Positions 40,857-49,984 of a stretch of DNA of 64,000 nucleotides are shown piece by piece. The notes under the pieces were generated by a model, which saw only the letters and a program-made list of their open reading frames with translations, was not told where the DNA came from and made no database searches. The stretch is from Marinilabilia salmonicolor JCM 21150 (GTDB lineage: Bacteria > Bacteroidota > Bacteroidia > Bacteroidales > Marinilabiliaceae), in the NCBI RefSeq assembly GCF_000259075.1, contig NZ_AJKI01000010.1, positions 165,622 to 229,621 on the forward strand, read 5' to 3'. Every line of letters begins with the position of its first letter. The first letter of the stretch is position 1. The position numbers and the translations under genes are program-made.

Positions 40857-42833
40857 CTATTGGGATTGATTTGTTTTAATGGCCTCGACCGGGCGATAGG
40901 GAATCGAAAAATAAAAGACACTTCCTTTTCCCTCTTCCGATTCCACCCATATTTTTCCCTTCAAATGAGCAATATATCCTTTAATGATGGATAATCCCAA
41001 ACCGGTCCCCTGATAAGGTTTAGTCATATTCAGATCGGCTTGCACAAAACGATCAAACACTATATCCATTTGACCGGGGGCAATTCCCACTCCTGTATCC
41101 TTCACATAAAAAATCAGGTTTTCTGCCTCCACATAACTTCCAAACACAATCTCCCCCTTATTGGTAAATTTTATGGCATTAAAAATCAGATTTGAAAGCG
41201 CAGCCTCAATTTTTGCACGATCCGCATAAATCAGGCACCTGTATGGTTCCGGCATCTCAGACACCCTTAACTCCAGTTCTTTTTCCTGTGCCTGAGGTGA
41301 AAAAAGACGAAGAGCATAATCCAATAGTTCCCGGACATTTACCTCCGAGCATTCGGCAAAAATCTGCCCCGATTCAATTTTTGAAATCTCTATCAGATCA
41401 TTGATGGTTTTTAAAAGCCGCTCACCGCTATGATTCACCATATCAATGTAAGAGTCCTTTTCTTCATCTCCAAGTCCCGGCATTTTAAGCAACTCCATAA
41501 ATCCCAGAATACCGTTCATAGGGGTACGAATTTCATGACTGACGTTGGCCAGAAAAGCTGTTTTTAAACGGTCACTCTCTTCAGCTTTCTCTTTGGCAAT
41601 TACCAGATCATCAATCATCTTCTTCTTTTCAGTGATATCTTCTCTGATGGATACCACATGAGTGATTTCGCCAGAAGCCTGCCAAACAGGAGAAATTTTA
41701 ATATATTCCCAGTACAATTCACCGTTCTTCCGCTTATTCTTTAACTCCCCGCTCCACTCATGCCCCTCCAGCACCGATTGCCATAATTCATCCAGAAAGA
41801 GAGGGCACTGCAAACCTGAATCTACAATACTCATAGTCTGTCCTAAAGCTTCCTCTTTTTCAAAACCTGTAATTTTCGTAAAAGCTTTATTGACATATTT
41901 AATTTCTCCAGGACAGTCGGTAATGACAATGCTCAAAGGACTCTGTTCAACGGAATGACCCAAAAACAATAGTTGCGACTCTATCTTCTTCTGATGCGTA
42001 ACATCACGAATAATCATACTACTTCTGGGTTCTCCATGATGATTAAGGAAGACCGATGACGTTAATTCTCCCTCAAACCTGGTGCCATCTTTACGAACAA
42101 AGAATAATTGCCCTTTAACATTACCTTCTTTTTCTCTTATGGCTATCAACTCCATCAATCGTGGGTCATCCTGATCCACCAGTCCTTTTCTGCCTGCTCT
42201 CACAATTTCTTCTTCGGTCATTCCAAACATCTGACAAGCACGTTTGTTGGCAGAGAAAATGGAGCCCGACGGACTGGTTAACAAAATAGCGTCCATACTG
42301 TGCTCAAGAATCATGCGATTTCGTTTTTCACTCTCCTCCAATCTCTGCTCATACTTCTTTCGCCTCTTAATCTCCTTTTGCAATTGCTGAACGTATTCGT
42401 TGGAATCTCCAGATGAATAAATATTTTCTTTTTTTTCCTCCAGGGAGGGTTGTTTTTTTTCATTCCCGGCTAAAAACAAAGAGATGATATCAACCGATGA
42501 CTGAATTAAGCATTGCTGCTCTTCCGAAAGAGTCGCCGACAACCCGAGATGGATAAAGTTCCCTTCAGAAAAATTAAAATAATAATCTACCTGGTAGTAT
42601 TTATCTCTGTTCCCAACCGGATCATTATCTTTCACTGCATTCCGCTGCTCACGGGCAATTTTCCGGGATCTAACTTCTGCAGTTGTCAATATGCTACTCT
42701 CGTTGCATTCCTCCTCTCCCAATAAAGTTATCAAGCCACGAATTAAACCTTCAACAATATCCTCTCTGCTTTTTAATTGTACCAGAGAATTCACCAAAGA
42801 CATTAAAGAAACAGAAAAACCTGTATAACCCAT
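40857..42833 (-). CDS. PAS-domain sensor histidine kinase, soluble
   Basis: 658 aa without membrane spans, hence cytoplasmic. N-terminal weak GAF-like region (about 1-125), coiled stretch with QQLQKEIKRRKKYEQRLEESEKR, PAS 1 (about 170-285, DAILLTSPSGSIFSANKRACQMFGM), PAS 2 with PAC (about 290-410), HisKA with phospho-acceptor His in ANVSHEIRTPMNGILGF, and HATPase_c (about 530-648, NLIFNAIKFTNKG, DTGVGIAPGQ, GTGLGLSI). The partner is probably the receiver gene downstream. A possible minus-strand -7 box TAATTTTG occurs at 42971-42978. Confidence 0.93.
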   Translation of the reverse strand: MGYTGFSVSLMSLVNSLVQLKSREDIVEGLIRGLITLLGEEECNESSILTTAEVRSRKIAREQRNAVKDNDPVGNRDKYYQVDYYFNFSEGNFIHLGLSATLSEEQQCLIQSSVDIISLFLAGNEKKQPSLEEKKENIYSSGDSNEYVQQLQKEIKRRKKYEQRLEESEKRNRMILEHSMDAILLTSPSGSIFSANKRACQMFGMTEEEIVRAGRKGLVDQDDPRLMELIAIREKEGNVKGQLFFVRKDGTRFEGELTSSVFLNHHGEPRSSMIIRDVTHQKKIESQLLFLGHSVEQSPLSIVITDCPGEIKYVNKAFTKITGFEKEEALGQTMSIVDSGLQCPLFLDELWQSVLEGHEWSGELKNKRKNGELYWEYIKISPVWQASGEITHVVSIREDITEKKKMIDDLVIAKEKAEESDRLKTAFLANVSHEIRTPMNGILGFMELLKMPGLGDEEKDSYIDMVNHSGERLLKTINDLIEISKIESGQIFAECSEVNVRELLDYALRLFSPQAQEKELELRVSEMPEPYRCLIYADRAKIEAALSNLIFNAIKFTNKGEIVFGSYVEAENLIFYVKDTGVGIAPGQMDIVFDRFVQADLNMTKPYQGTGLGLSIIKGYIAHLKGKIWVESEEGKGSVFYFSIPYRPVEAIKTNQSQ

Positions 42834-43066
42834 TCTTAAAAATTGAATTCAAAAGAGCGGAAAACACCGCATCCTCTACTATTAAATAAAAACTCACCAA
42901 ACAACCATTGCTATGATTGTTGTTTGAAGAAGATAAATATCAAAAAAATCTGCAAACCAATATTACGATACAAAATTAATTTGGATTCAAAAAAAACACT
43001 ATTTTAGACAGTTAAGCATCGGACAGATTAAAAGAGCAAAAAAAAGCAAAAAAAGCAATGAAATAT

Positions 43067-43098
43067 TTTGCACCGTATCGAATATTACCATATATTTG
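43067..43098 (+). promoter_or_regulatory. Consensus promoter of a short transcript
   Basis: TTTGCA (43067-43072) with a 20-bp gap from TTTG to TATATTTG (43091-43098): the full Bacteroidota -33/-7 consensus. No open reading frame follows. Confidence 0.7.
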
Positions 43099-43103
43099 TA
43101 TCG

Positions 43104-43153
43104 GGTTAGGGTTAAGGTTAAAGGGTTGTCGGTTTTACCGGCAGCCCTTTTTT
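43104..43153 (+). ncRNA. Candidate 50-nt small RNA ending in a strong terminator
   Basis: Expected transcription start about 43104. The RNA would contain a telomere-like tract (GGGTTAGGGTTAAGGTTAAAGGG) and run straight into a 14-bp stem (43120-43133 with 43137-43150, two G-U pairs, three-base loop) followed by six T. Promoter and terminator are both strong and nothing is coded between them. Both flanking genes are on the minus strand (kinase start 42833, M48 stop 43289), so this is an independent unit on the plus strand. It matches no RNA family I can name. Confidence 0.45.
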
Positions 43154-43203
43154 AATACTACATTATCTCAACCCCACACCTCCACAACACACTGATTAAC
43201 AAC

Positions 43204-43241
43204 AAAAAAGCCCACCGGTGCAGCAACCACACCAATGGGCC
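43204..43241 (-). terminator. Terminator after the M48 protease gene
   Basis: On the minus strand GCCCATTGGTG ... CACCGGTGGGC then TTTTTTG, 48 bases past the stop at 43289. Confidence 0.8.
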
Positions 43242-43288
43242 TTCAATGAATGCAAACGCATGCATTACTATGCAATAAAGGAAATACA

Positions 43289-44095
43289 TTAAGGCAAACT
43301 GTTTTTCAGCTCCTGATATCTTTCCTCAAAAAATTCACCGGATTTTCCACCCAAATTTTGATGATGTTCATTTATTTTCTGAATACGATCCGATGGGTTG
43401 GGATGCGTCTGAAAATAAACCATCCAATCGGGGTTATCAGATTCAGTCCCCATTTTTTCAAAAAACTCAGCCACTCCTCTGGCATCCCAATCGGTATGAT
43501 AAAGATACCTGACAGCCGACTCATCAGCCTCATATTCGTCATCGCGGCTAAAAGCTAATGCAGTTGCCTGTCCTCCCAACTGCAAAAGAAGATCCTCCAC
43601 CACAGTAGTCTCTTCTCCTGCAATCACCGAAAGCAGGGTTTGAACTCCGTACATTTTGGTCATCCTGTTGGTTGAATGTCGCTTGTCCGCATGAGCAAAC
43701 TCATGGGCCATAACACCGGCCAAAGAAGCTTCATTGTCCAGAAATTTTATCAGCCCCGAATAATAAAAAGTTGTTCCACCCGGCACAGCAAAAGCATTCA
43801 GAACATTCTGGTCTATAATATAAACATCCCAATCAAATTCATCGGCATATTTAATCTCTCCGGTGGCAAGCAGTTTATCACGCATACCTTCGATATATGC
43901 ATAAGCTTCAGGATATTCCTCTCTGCTTAGAATCGGATACTCAGAGGGGGTGGAAAGGATCTCCTGAGTCATTTGTTGTCCAAATTCAACATCCTGGCTT
44001 ACACTGAATAGATTAATTTTCCCCTCTTCGCAAGAGAGCGTTAACGCTGACAAAAAAAGCATTGCAGCAACCAGTTTTAAATTTCTGATGTTCAT
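43289..44095 (-). CDS. M48-family zinc metalloprotease, lipoprotein
   Basis: 268 aa from MNIRNLKLVAAML; lipoprotein signal with C22 (ALTLSCEEG). Zinc-binding HEFAH at 131-135 in GVMAHEFAHADKRHS, and the third-ligand region DDEYEADESAVRYLY at about 190. Ends TNPNPSDRIQKI-type sequence (QTHPNPSDRIQKINEH), common to the BepA/LoiP-like periplasmic group, which degrades or helps assemble outer-membrane proteins; the role here is by analogy. Single gene with its own terminator. Confidence 0.92.
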   Translation of the reverse strand: MNIRNLKLVAAMLFLSALTLSCEEGKINLFSVSQDVEFGQQMTQEILSTPSEYPILSREEYPEAYAYIEGMRDKLLATGEIKYADEFDWDVYIIDQNVLNAFAVPGGTTFYYSGLIKFLDNEASLAGVMAHEFAHADKRHSTNRMTKMYGVQTLLSVIAGEETTVVEDLLLQLGGQATALAFSRDDEYEADESAVRYLYHTDWDARGVAEFFEKMGTESDNPDWMVYFQTHPNPSDRIQKINEHHQNLGGKSGEFFEERYQELKNSLP

Positions 44096-44320
44096 CCTCT
44101 TAAAATTTATTTCACAATCTGTTTGATTAAAACTTATCACATCTTTCCTTAATACTTCATACGGACATATCCGGTCATTTCAAATATTCTGCCCCCCCAT
44201 ATGATACCACAAAAGGTCTAAAATAAAAACAATTATTAAACCAAAACCATGGAACTTTGATATTTTTCCTTTATTTTTCCTACCAGTTTAATAGCATATC
44301 TAAAAAAAATAAAATAAGCT

Positions 44321-45157
44321 ATGACCAACTCTCTCAATACAGAACGATACGAAGAAACAAAGAAATGGTTCACCAACCATTCAGGAATTCTGGTTGCCCT
44401 GTCGGGTGGTGTTGACTCTTGCCTGGCTGCCTTTCTTAGCCGTCATTTTCTGGGAAAGGCAAAGATGGTAGCAGTTATTGGAGATTCTCCGGCTCTTAAA
44501 CGCAGAGATTTGCAGCAGGCAGTGGCGTTTTGTACCGTGCATGATATAAGCTACCAGATCATAAAGCCCGGCGAAATAAATGACCCCCGATACAATTCAA
44601 ACCCTGAGGACAGATGTTTTTGGTGCAAGAATTCTCTTTACACAGCAATGAGGAATCTAAAAGAAGACAAATTTCCGGACTATACGATTATTAATGGAAG
44701 TAACAAAAGTGATTTAGGAGATTACCGACCGGGGCTGAAAGCTGCTGATCATTATCGTGTGCTTAGTCCACTTGCAGATTGCGGCTTTGAAAAAAAAGAC
44801 ATCAGGGAAATGGCAAAACACTTTAATCTGAATGAATGGAGCAAACCGGCAAGCCCTTGTCTGAGCAGTCGGTTCCCCTACGGTGAAAGCATCTCAATCA
44901 AAAAACTACAAATGGTTGAAAAAGCGGAAGCATTAATAAATGAAGAGGGTTTTTCTGATGTGAGAGCGCGATATCGAAATGGGAACGTTAGCATTGAAGT
45001 ACCCGGGGATGAAGTAGCCCTATTAAAAAAGGCCCTGCCCCGGCTCACTCCGTCGTTACAAAAAATTGGATTTGCTGATGCCTTAGCTGATGAAGAAGGC
45101 CTGATTTCAGGAAAATTAAACAGAGTGCTCTTCAATGATAAGAAACAACTCCCGTAA
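44321..45157 (+). CDS. larE: LarE-type ATP-dependent sulfur transferase
   Basis: 278 aa, PP-loop ATP pyrophosphatase. LarE sulfurates the pyridinium dicarboxylate precursor of the nickel-pincer cofactor of lactate racemase. The PP-loop SGGVDS is at 28-33. Three cysteines are notable: C99 and C102 (RCFWCKN) and C180 (ASPCLSSRFPYG). C180 is at the place of the sacrificial cysteine of the single-cysteine type; the extra CxxC points to the three-cysteine type reported to hold an iron-sulfur cluster. larA, larB and larC are not in this window. The GDSPALKRRDL and GDYRPGLKAA motifs are also conserved. Confidence 0.9.
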   Translation: MTNSLNTERYEETKKWFTNHSGILVALSGGVDSCLAAFLSRHFLGKAKMVAVIGDSPALKRRDLQQAVAFCTVHDISYQIIKPGEINDPRYNSNPEDRCFWCKNSLYTAMRNLKEDKFPDYTIINGSNKSDLGDYRPGLKAADHYRVLSPLADCGFEKKDIREMAKHFNLNEWSKPASPCLSSRFPYGESISIKKLQMVEKAEALINEEGFSDVRARYRNGNVSIEVPGDEVALLKKALPRLTPSLQKIGFADALADEEGLISGKLNRVLFNDKKQLP

Positions 45158-45175
45158 AACAGTCCAATAATAACA

Positions 45176-45208
45176 TTTCCGGGCAAATACGACCTGTTTG
45201 CCCGGAAA
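45176..45208. terminator. Hairpin between convergent larE and T9SS cargo genes
   Basis: Perfect 12-bp stem TTTCCGGGCAAA / TTTGCCCGGAAA; minus-strand copy lies 25 bases past the cargo gene stop. Confidence 0.75.
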
Positions 45209-45232
45209 AAGTTCCATTTAAAAGACCTGTAG

Positions 45233-46072
45233 TTAATGCAAGATAACAATACGGGTACATGTTTCTCTTCCGGTAAGGTAAGTCATCCGGATAAAATAGA
45301 TTCCTTCGTTCAGGTCATTTACAGAAATAGAAAACTCGTTATCTCCCGACAATTTTATCTCTCTGACTTTAGTCCCTGTCATATTTATTAACTCAACAAA
45401 TCTCAGCCTTTCATCACATCTGCCATAGAGGGTTTCGGAAGCAGGAATGGGCCATAATTGCAAGTTGTGGTCATCAGGAGAAGTATTACTATTAGCAACA
45501 TAGGAAGTCCATTCAAAGTCATCCACCATTATTCGTTCCGTACCTTTTGTTGGAGTCAGTCTGATAAGAATATTATCGTTACTACTATTGACATTTCCAC
45601 TAAAAATTTTCCAATCACTCAGGTTATCAAGTGTTTCATTGGTTACCTGAGCCAACTCTTCCCAGGTAGTACCCCCGTTGGCAGAATAAGTCAACTGGTA
45701 ATGTGGTCCGGGATCATCATCCCAACGTCTGATTTTCAAACTAAAATTTCCCACGCCCCCTGACGCAATGGTAATCCGCCAATCAACGGCAGTCACATTT
45801 TTAAGTTTCCAGGCATAATTACCCAGGGCTCCGGGTACACCATCCTGATCACTACTTGTAATTCGGCAGGCTTCTCCACCGGTTGCACGAAAAAGACCAT
45901 CCTCATAAGCGTGATCAGTAGCATAGCCAATAATGGATGTACCACTTTGACTACGAATCCACTTATCATCATCATTAAAATCAATTAAAGTCTGCGAAAA
46001 AGAGGATGAAATACACACCAGCAGGAAAAAAAGTGAAGAGATAATTCGGCGAGTCGGGTAAGTACAATTCAT
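45233..46072 (-). CDS. Secreted protein with type IX secretion C-terminal sorting domain
   Basis: 279 aa. Signal peptide MNCTYPTRRIISSLFFLLV...SFSQ, a beta-rich jelly-roll-like body (about 30-195; WDDDPGPHYQLTYSANGGTTWEEL, KGTERIMVDDFEW), and a Por-secretion-type tail (about 203-279: LQLWPIPASETLYG, LINMTGTKVREIKLSG, LNEGIYFIRMTYLTG...RIVI). Cargo of this type is exported through the outer membrane by the type IX system and anchored or released. No catalytic motif; function unknown. T9SS genes themselves are not in this window. Confidence 0.88.
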   Translation of the reverse strand: MNCTYPTRRIISSLFFLLVCISSSFSQTLIDFNDDDKWIRSQSGTSIIGYATDHAYEDGLFRATGGEACRITSSDQDGVPGALGNYAWKLKNVTAVDWRITIASGGVGNFSLKIRRWDDDPGPHYQLTYSANGGTTWEELAQVTNETLDNLSDWKIFSGNVNSSNDNILIRLTPTKGTERIMVDDFEWTSYVANSNTSPDDHNLQLWPIPASETLYGRCDERLRFVELINMTGTKVREIKLSGDNEFSISVNDLNEGIYFIRMTYLTGRETCTRIVILH

Positions 46073-46219
46073 AACTTAGGGTTTTTGGGTTAAAAATTAA
46101 GGCAACAAATGCTTCTGATTTTGATTTATCAGCATAAAACTAAACATTCCAGTCTGAAATGTCAAGCAATCATACACATAGCACAACAACTATGTAAACA
46201 ACCCAAATAATCGGAGATC

Positions 46220-47068
46220 CTACAAAACCGGCTTTCGGATAATCCATAGATCCTGTGGAAGTGAACGCCCCGCCAGGGGAGAAGGCACTTCATGATCCAA
46301 CACTTCAACATTTGCATTTGCAAACATCTCAAGCATAAATAAATCTGGATGAAAGGCAGAATAAGTACGATGTCCTTCTTTCACCTTACCACGAACAATT
46401 AATTCTCCTGCATCAAACCGTTTACATTCATCCGGGGTAAGTTTCTCCCTGAAATTCTGCCCCTGTGTCGTAAAAAGCATTACACCGCCTGGCTTCAAAA
46501 CCCGATTCAGCTCTTCAAACCATTCGTGATGCTTTGCAGCGGATAAATGAGTAAAAACTGACAGCCCGTATATTACATCAAAAAAATCATTCGGATAAAG
46601 CAATTCTGCATCCAGATTGTTGTTATTGAATTCAATTCCGGGAAGGTTTTTGCGACACCACCCAATACTTTTTGAATTGTAGTCGGTACCATGGCAGGAC
46701 CATTGTCCATCCAACAAATCCGGAAGATGACGAATAACACGGCCCGGACCACACCCCCAATCCAAAATATTCCCATTGTCCCGGCAAACATATGGTCTGA
46801 ACTTCTCAACAACCCACTTGGCAACACCCCTGCTTTCAGCAAAGTATTTATGGTAATTAATTTGAAAGGACTCATAAATTAAGTAATCAGGTGGAAGTCC
46901 AACCTCCGGATTTGCCACTTTGAACTTCCGGTTAATCTTCCTGTTTTTAATCAACTGAAAAACATACCTTACACGATCAGCAAACCTGATAAGCCTCAGG
47001 CTTCGAATAATGTTAGAAATCTGTCCTTTTTGCATATCGGGTTGATTATTTATGGTCCATTTTTTCAA
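46220..47068 (-). CDS. Class I SAM-dependent methyltransferase
   Basis: 282 aa; MQKGQISNIIRS 11 codons in is an alternative start. Rossmann-type methyltransferase with motif I ILDWGCGPGRVIRHL (about 98-112), the acidic end of strand 2 in CHGTDYNSKSIGW, and FFDVIYGLSVFTHL plus LKPGGVMLFTTQG further on. The N-terminal 80 residues are basic and lack a domain I know. Divergent from the ATP-grasp gene with a 248-bp gap. Substrate unknown. Confidence 0.88.
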   Translation of the reverse strand: MKKWTINNQPDMQKGQISNIIRSLRLIRFADRVRYVFQLIKNRKINRKFKVANPEVGLPPDYLIYESFQINYHKYFAESRGVAKWVVEKFRPYVCRDNGNILDWGCGPGRVIRHLPDLLDGQWSCHGTDYNSKSIGWCRKNLPGIEFNNNNLDAELLYPNDFFDVIYGLSVFTHLSAAKHHEWFEELNRVLKPGGVMLFTTQGQNFREKLTPDECKRFDAGELIVRGKVKEGHRTYSAFHPDLFMLEMFANANVEVLDHEVPSPLAGRSLPQDLWIIRKPVL

Positions 47069-47291
47069 ACCTGCTTTATTCCCAAAAATACATTTTCTCC
47101 GCCTTTAGCCTGAATAATTCACGGATTTTCGTTAAGGGATGCTCAAATACCAAAAAAATCAAGAAACCCCCAGGCAAATTTGAGGAAGAAAATAGTGATC
47201 TATTTTCAAATCAAATATACTGAGGACTCTTGAATTTTGCTGGTAATAGAGTATCGTAATAGATAATTTATGAATTAATCAGGTAAGCGAC

Positions 47292-47299
47292 TATCTTTG
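47292..47299 (+). promoter_or_regulatory. Candidate -7 box of the ATP-grasp gene
   Basis: TATCTTTG, exact match to TAnnTTTG; no -33 TTG at the right distance. Start of transcription would be about 11 bases before the ATG. Confidence 0.4.
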
Positions 47300-47316
47300 A
47301 CTCACGGTAAAAAAAT

Positions 47317-48489
47317 ATGAAGATGATTATACTCAACCAGCCATATGTTTCTCAAATACTTGAAGACACCATTGCTCAAAACAACTATCCGGTGCTGAAC
47401 AACACCGCATCCGAAGAGCTAACTACCAGAAAAGACCTTCCCCTTTTGAGTGACAAGGCTTTCACAGAAGCCATTCGTAACAAAAAGTTACCATTGCTTT
47501 ATACCAATTCGGAGGACTCAATTGAGTGGATAACTCAAAATCTGAGATTCACCCGACTCCCTGAACTAATTATGGTTTTTAAAAACAAAGCACGTTTCAG
47601 AGAGCGCATAAGGTCAATGTATCCTGATTTTTTCTTTAAAGAAGTCTCCTTCGAGAAATTAGATCAGTTGCGTTCACAAACACTTCCCTACCCTTTCATC
47701 ATCAAACCTTCTGTAGGTTTTTTCAGCATTGGGGTGCATGTAGTAAACAATGCTTCTGAATGGGAAAAAGTGGTGGCTAAGCTAAAATCTGAAACCGACT
47801 CCCTGGGACGCAACTTCCCCGGTGAAGTGATCAATGGCTCCAACTTCATTCTTGAAGAAATAATCCCGGGAGATGAATATGCCGTAGATATCTATTACGA
47901 TAAAAACGGAAAACCTGTTATTCTGAACATCCTGAAACATTTATTTTCTTCTGCCGAGGACGTAAGCGACAGGGTTTACATTACCTCCAAACAAATTATT
48001 GAAGAACACATTGAATCATTCACACAGTTTCTGAGCAAAATGGGAGACCTCATTGAGTTACGTGGTTTCCCCATGCATATTGAGTTCAGAGTAGATTCAA
48101 ACAACCATATTATTCCCATTGAAGTCAATCCCATGCGATTTGCAGGTTGGTGTGTAACCGACATTGCATGGTATGCTTTCGGAATAAATGTTTATGAATT
48201 TTTCTTAGAGCAAAAGCAGCCCGACTGGAACGTCATTCTGAAAGATAAAAACGATGATATCTTCAGCATGGTGGTTGCAGATTTGCCTAAGGACATACCT
48301 GTTGATAATATAAAAAAGATTGATTACGAAAAATTCCGTACATATTTTGAAGATCCACTGGAGTTGCGCAAGATCGATTACAAAAAACATGGGGTTTTTG
48401 CGTTTCAATTTGCCCGGACAAGCTACAAAAACAGAAAACTGCTGGAAGATATTTTGCAATCGGATCTTAAAGAGTTTCTGATATTATAG
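47317..48489 (+). CDS. ATP-grasp domain protein
   Basis: 390 aa. ATP-grasp enzymes join a carboxylate to an amine or thiol with ATP. Central ATP-grasp fold about 100-300: PYPFIIKPSVGFFSIGVH (nucleotide-binding lysine and glycine loop), NFILEEIIPGDEYAVDIYYD, and the metal-site segment HIEFRVDSNNHIIPIEVNPMRFAG. The N-terminal 95 residues and the C-terminal 90 (DYEKFRTYFEDPLELRKIDY) match no family I can name. Related to acetyl-CoA-carboxylase-like and peptide-ligase ATP-grasp groups; no small precursor peptide or partner is seen next to it. Confidence 0.85.
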   Translation: MKMIILNQPYVSQILEDTIAQNNYPVLNNTASEELTTRKDLPLLSDKAFTEAIRNKKLPLLYTNSEDSIEWITQNLRFTRLPELIMVFKNKARFRERIRSMYPDFFFKEVSFEKLDQLRSQTLPYPFIIKPSVGFFSIGVHVVNNASEWEKVVAKLKSETDSLGRNFPGEVINGSNFILEEIIPGDEYAVDIYYDKNGKPVILNILKHLFSSAEDVSDRVYITSKQIIEEHIESFTQFLSKMGDLIELRGFPMHIEFRVDSNNHIIPIEVNPMRFAGWCVTDIAWYAFGINVYEFFLEQKQPDWNVILKDKNDDIFSMVVADLPKDIPVDNIKKIDYEKFRTYFEDPLELRKIDYKKHGVFAFQFARTSYKNRKLLEDILQSDLKEFLIL

Positions 48490-48505
48490 ACAATGCGCAA
48501 TAAAA

Positions 48506-49453
48506 CTACTCCAATTTTTCTTTGAAAAAAGCCAGCACTTCATCCTTTATTTCCGGAGTCTGTTCATGCCCGATGCCCTGGTAAGTTTTATAAACAGCAT
48601 TCACTCCCTGTTGTTGGTATATTTCGATACAGTTCTCCCATCTGTCAGGCATCATTTGCTTGCCCAGCAACTGAAAGACCTGCTCTCTCTCCTGAATGCT
48701 GTATCCATCTTCGTAGGGAATGGCATCATTGTCATCCATGGCTCCCATAAAAAGGAATTGTGGTGTGGCTGCAAACGCGGATTCCTGAAAACCTATACCT
48801 GCCAATGAATCAATATCACTTATGCCCAATGGATAATGAAGTGCAACATCCGCCAATGAATCACAAGGTAAAATCAGAAGTCCGTTAATACCTCCGGCTG
48901 CCATGGCTTTTACTTTATCAGGATGCAAGGCCGTAAATCGATTGGCAAAAGTCCCTGAGGCAGAAAATCCTGTCATAAAGATTTGTTCATCCAACTCATA
49001 GCCCATCTCTTTCAATGCCAATTTTGCCCTGTCAACCATACGAATCAACTGAAGATCCATGCGCTCCAGGGAATTCCCTTTTTGAAGCAACGCATCCCTG
49101 TCCAGGGCATGCGTATAAATTTGCCAATCACTCCTGGATCGGGGAAACACCGGAACCAACAAAGGCTGCTTCATTCTGACAGAAAGATAGTTGCCCATAT
49201 AAAAATCAAGTTTGGCGATCCGTTCAGCTTTCTCCTTATGTTTGGAAAAGTCATCATCCACAAAACCTGAATTGTTGGGCTCTACAATCAATGTCAACTG
49301 CTTTTCAGCAGATGTCCCCTCAGGGATAAATAAGAAAAATGGATAATAGTAACCAGCTTCCGGATTTGCATCAAAAAAGTTTAGGTGGCCGTTATTAACT
49401 TTGCTACAAGAGAAAGAAAGCACTGCTACAGTTAGGAAAATCAGTATTCTCAT
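48506..49453 (-). CDS. Alpha/beta-hydrolase-fold lipoprotein
   Basis: 315 aa from MRILIFLTVAVLSF, lipoprotein signal with C16 (LSFSCSKVN); a start up to 21 codons earlier is open but would displace the signal. Nucleophile elbow GFSASG in EQIFMTGFSASGTFANRF, followed by LHPDKVKAMAAGG, an aspartate candidate in FMGAMDDNDAIPY and a terminal histidine in GIGHEQTPEIKDEVLAFFKE. Likely esterase or peptidase of the exported depolymerase-like type; a feruloyl/acetyl esterase role next to GH10 is possible but not shown. Confidence 0.8.
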   Translation of the reverse strand: MRILIFLTVAVLSFSCSKVNNGHLNFFDANPEAGYYYPFFLFIPEGTSAEKQLTLIVEPNNSGFVDDDFSKHKEKAERIAKLDFYMGNYLSVRMKQPLLVPVFPRSRSDWQIYTHALDRDALLQKGNSLERMDLQLIRMVDRAKLALKEMGYELDEQIFMTGFSASGTFANRFTALHPDKVKAMAAGGINGLLILPCDSLADVALHYPLGISDIDSLAGIGFQESAFAATPQFLFMGAMDDNDAIPYEDGYSIQEREQVFQLLGKQMMPDRWENCIEIYQQQGVNAVYKTYQGIGHEQTPEIKDEVLAFFKEKLE

Positions 49454-49652
49454 AATCATAAATATTGTTTTAATCCCTGAATAGGATATAAAATGCAGGC
49501 CGGGCATAAGAAACACCTATCTTGTCTCTAAAATAGTAAATTAACTTGAACCGACTTTCATAGTTACAATAACCCCGTAAAAAAAATAACCTCAGCGATG
49601 TCAATTGTATCTTTAATCAATCAACTCATTTAGCCTGAACTATTCATAAATT

Positions 49653-49800
49653 ATCTATTACAATGTTCAACTACCGGCTAAATACAGGCGTCTTCAATAA
49701 AATTGACTTGAAAATAAATTATTATTCCCTTCATCAATTTTCTTTGCGGTTGCCCGTATTTATTGGCATTTAAACATCTCATGACGAAAACTTATGAATA
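49653..49800 (+). repeat. Dispersed repeat R4, copy b
   Basis: Counterpart of 21268-21381, with about 35 extra bases in the middle. Starts ctattacaatgttcaacta and ends taaacatctcatgacgaaaacttatgaat. It lies about 185 bases before the GH10 gene. The rest of 49454-49984 shows a TTTGCA at 49878 with no good -7 box after it, and no gene. Confidence 0.55.
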
Positions 49801-49984
49801 GACCAGGTTAGGAGGAAATTCTTCCCCCACACTCAAATAAAATCCCAGAAATCTAAACTAAAGTCCAGAAAATCACTTTTGCAATAAGAAGAAATATCAA
49901 ACCCATTTGTTTTTTTCCCGTACTAAATCTACATACTTCATCCTCCCGCCGAAAAATGTCTAATTCTTACAAATGCAATTATCG

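Noticed and set aside
47069..48489. Methyltransferase plus ATP-grasp as a peptide-natural-product cluster
   Set aside because: The genes are divergent, no precursor-like small frame was found in the 248-bp gap, and no transporter or leader peptidase adjoins.
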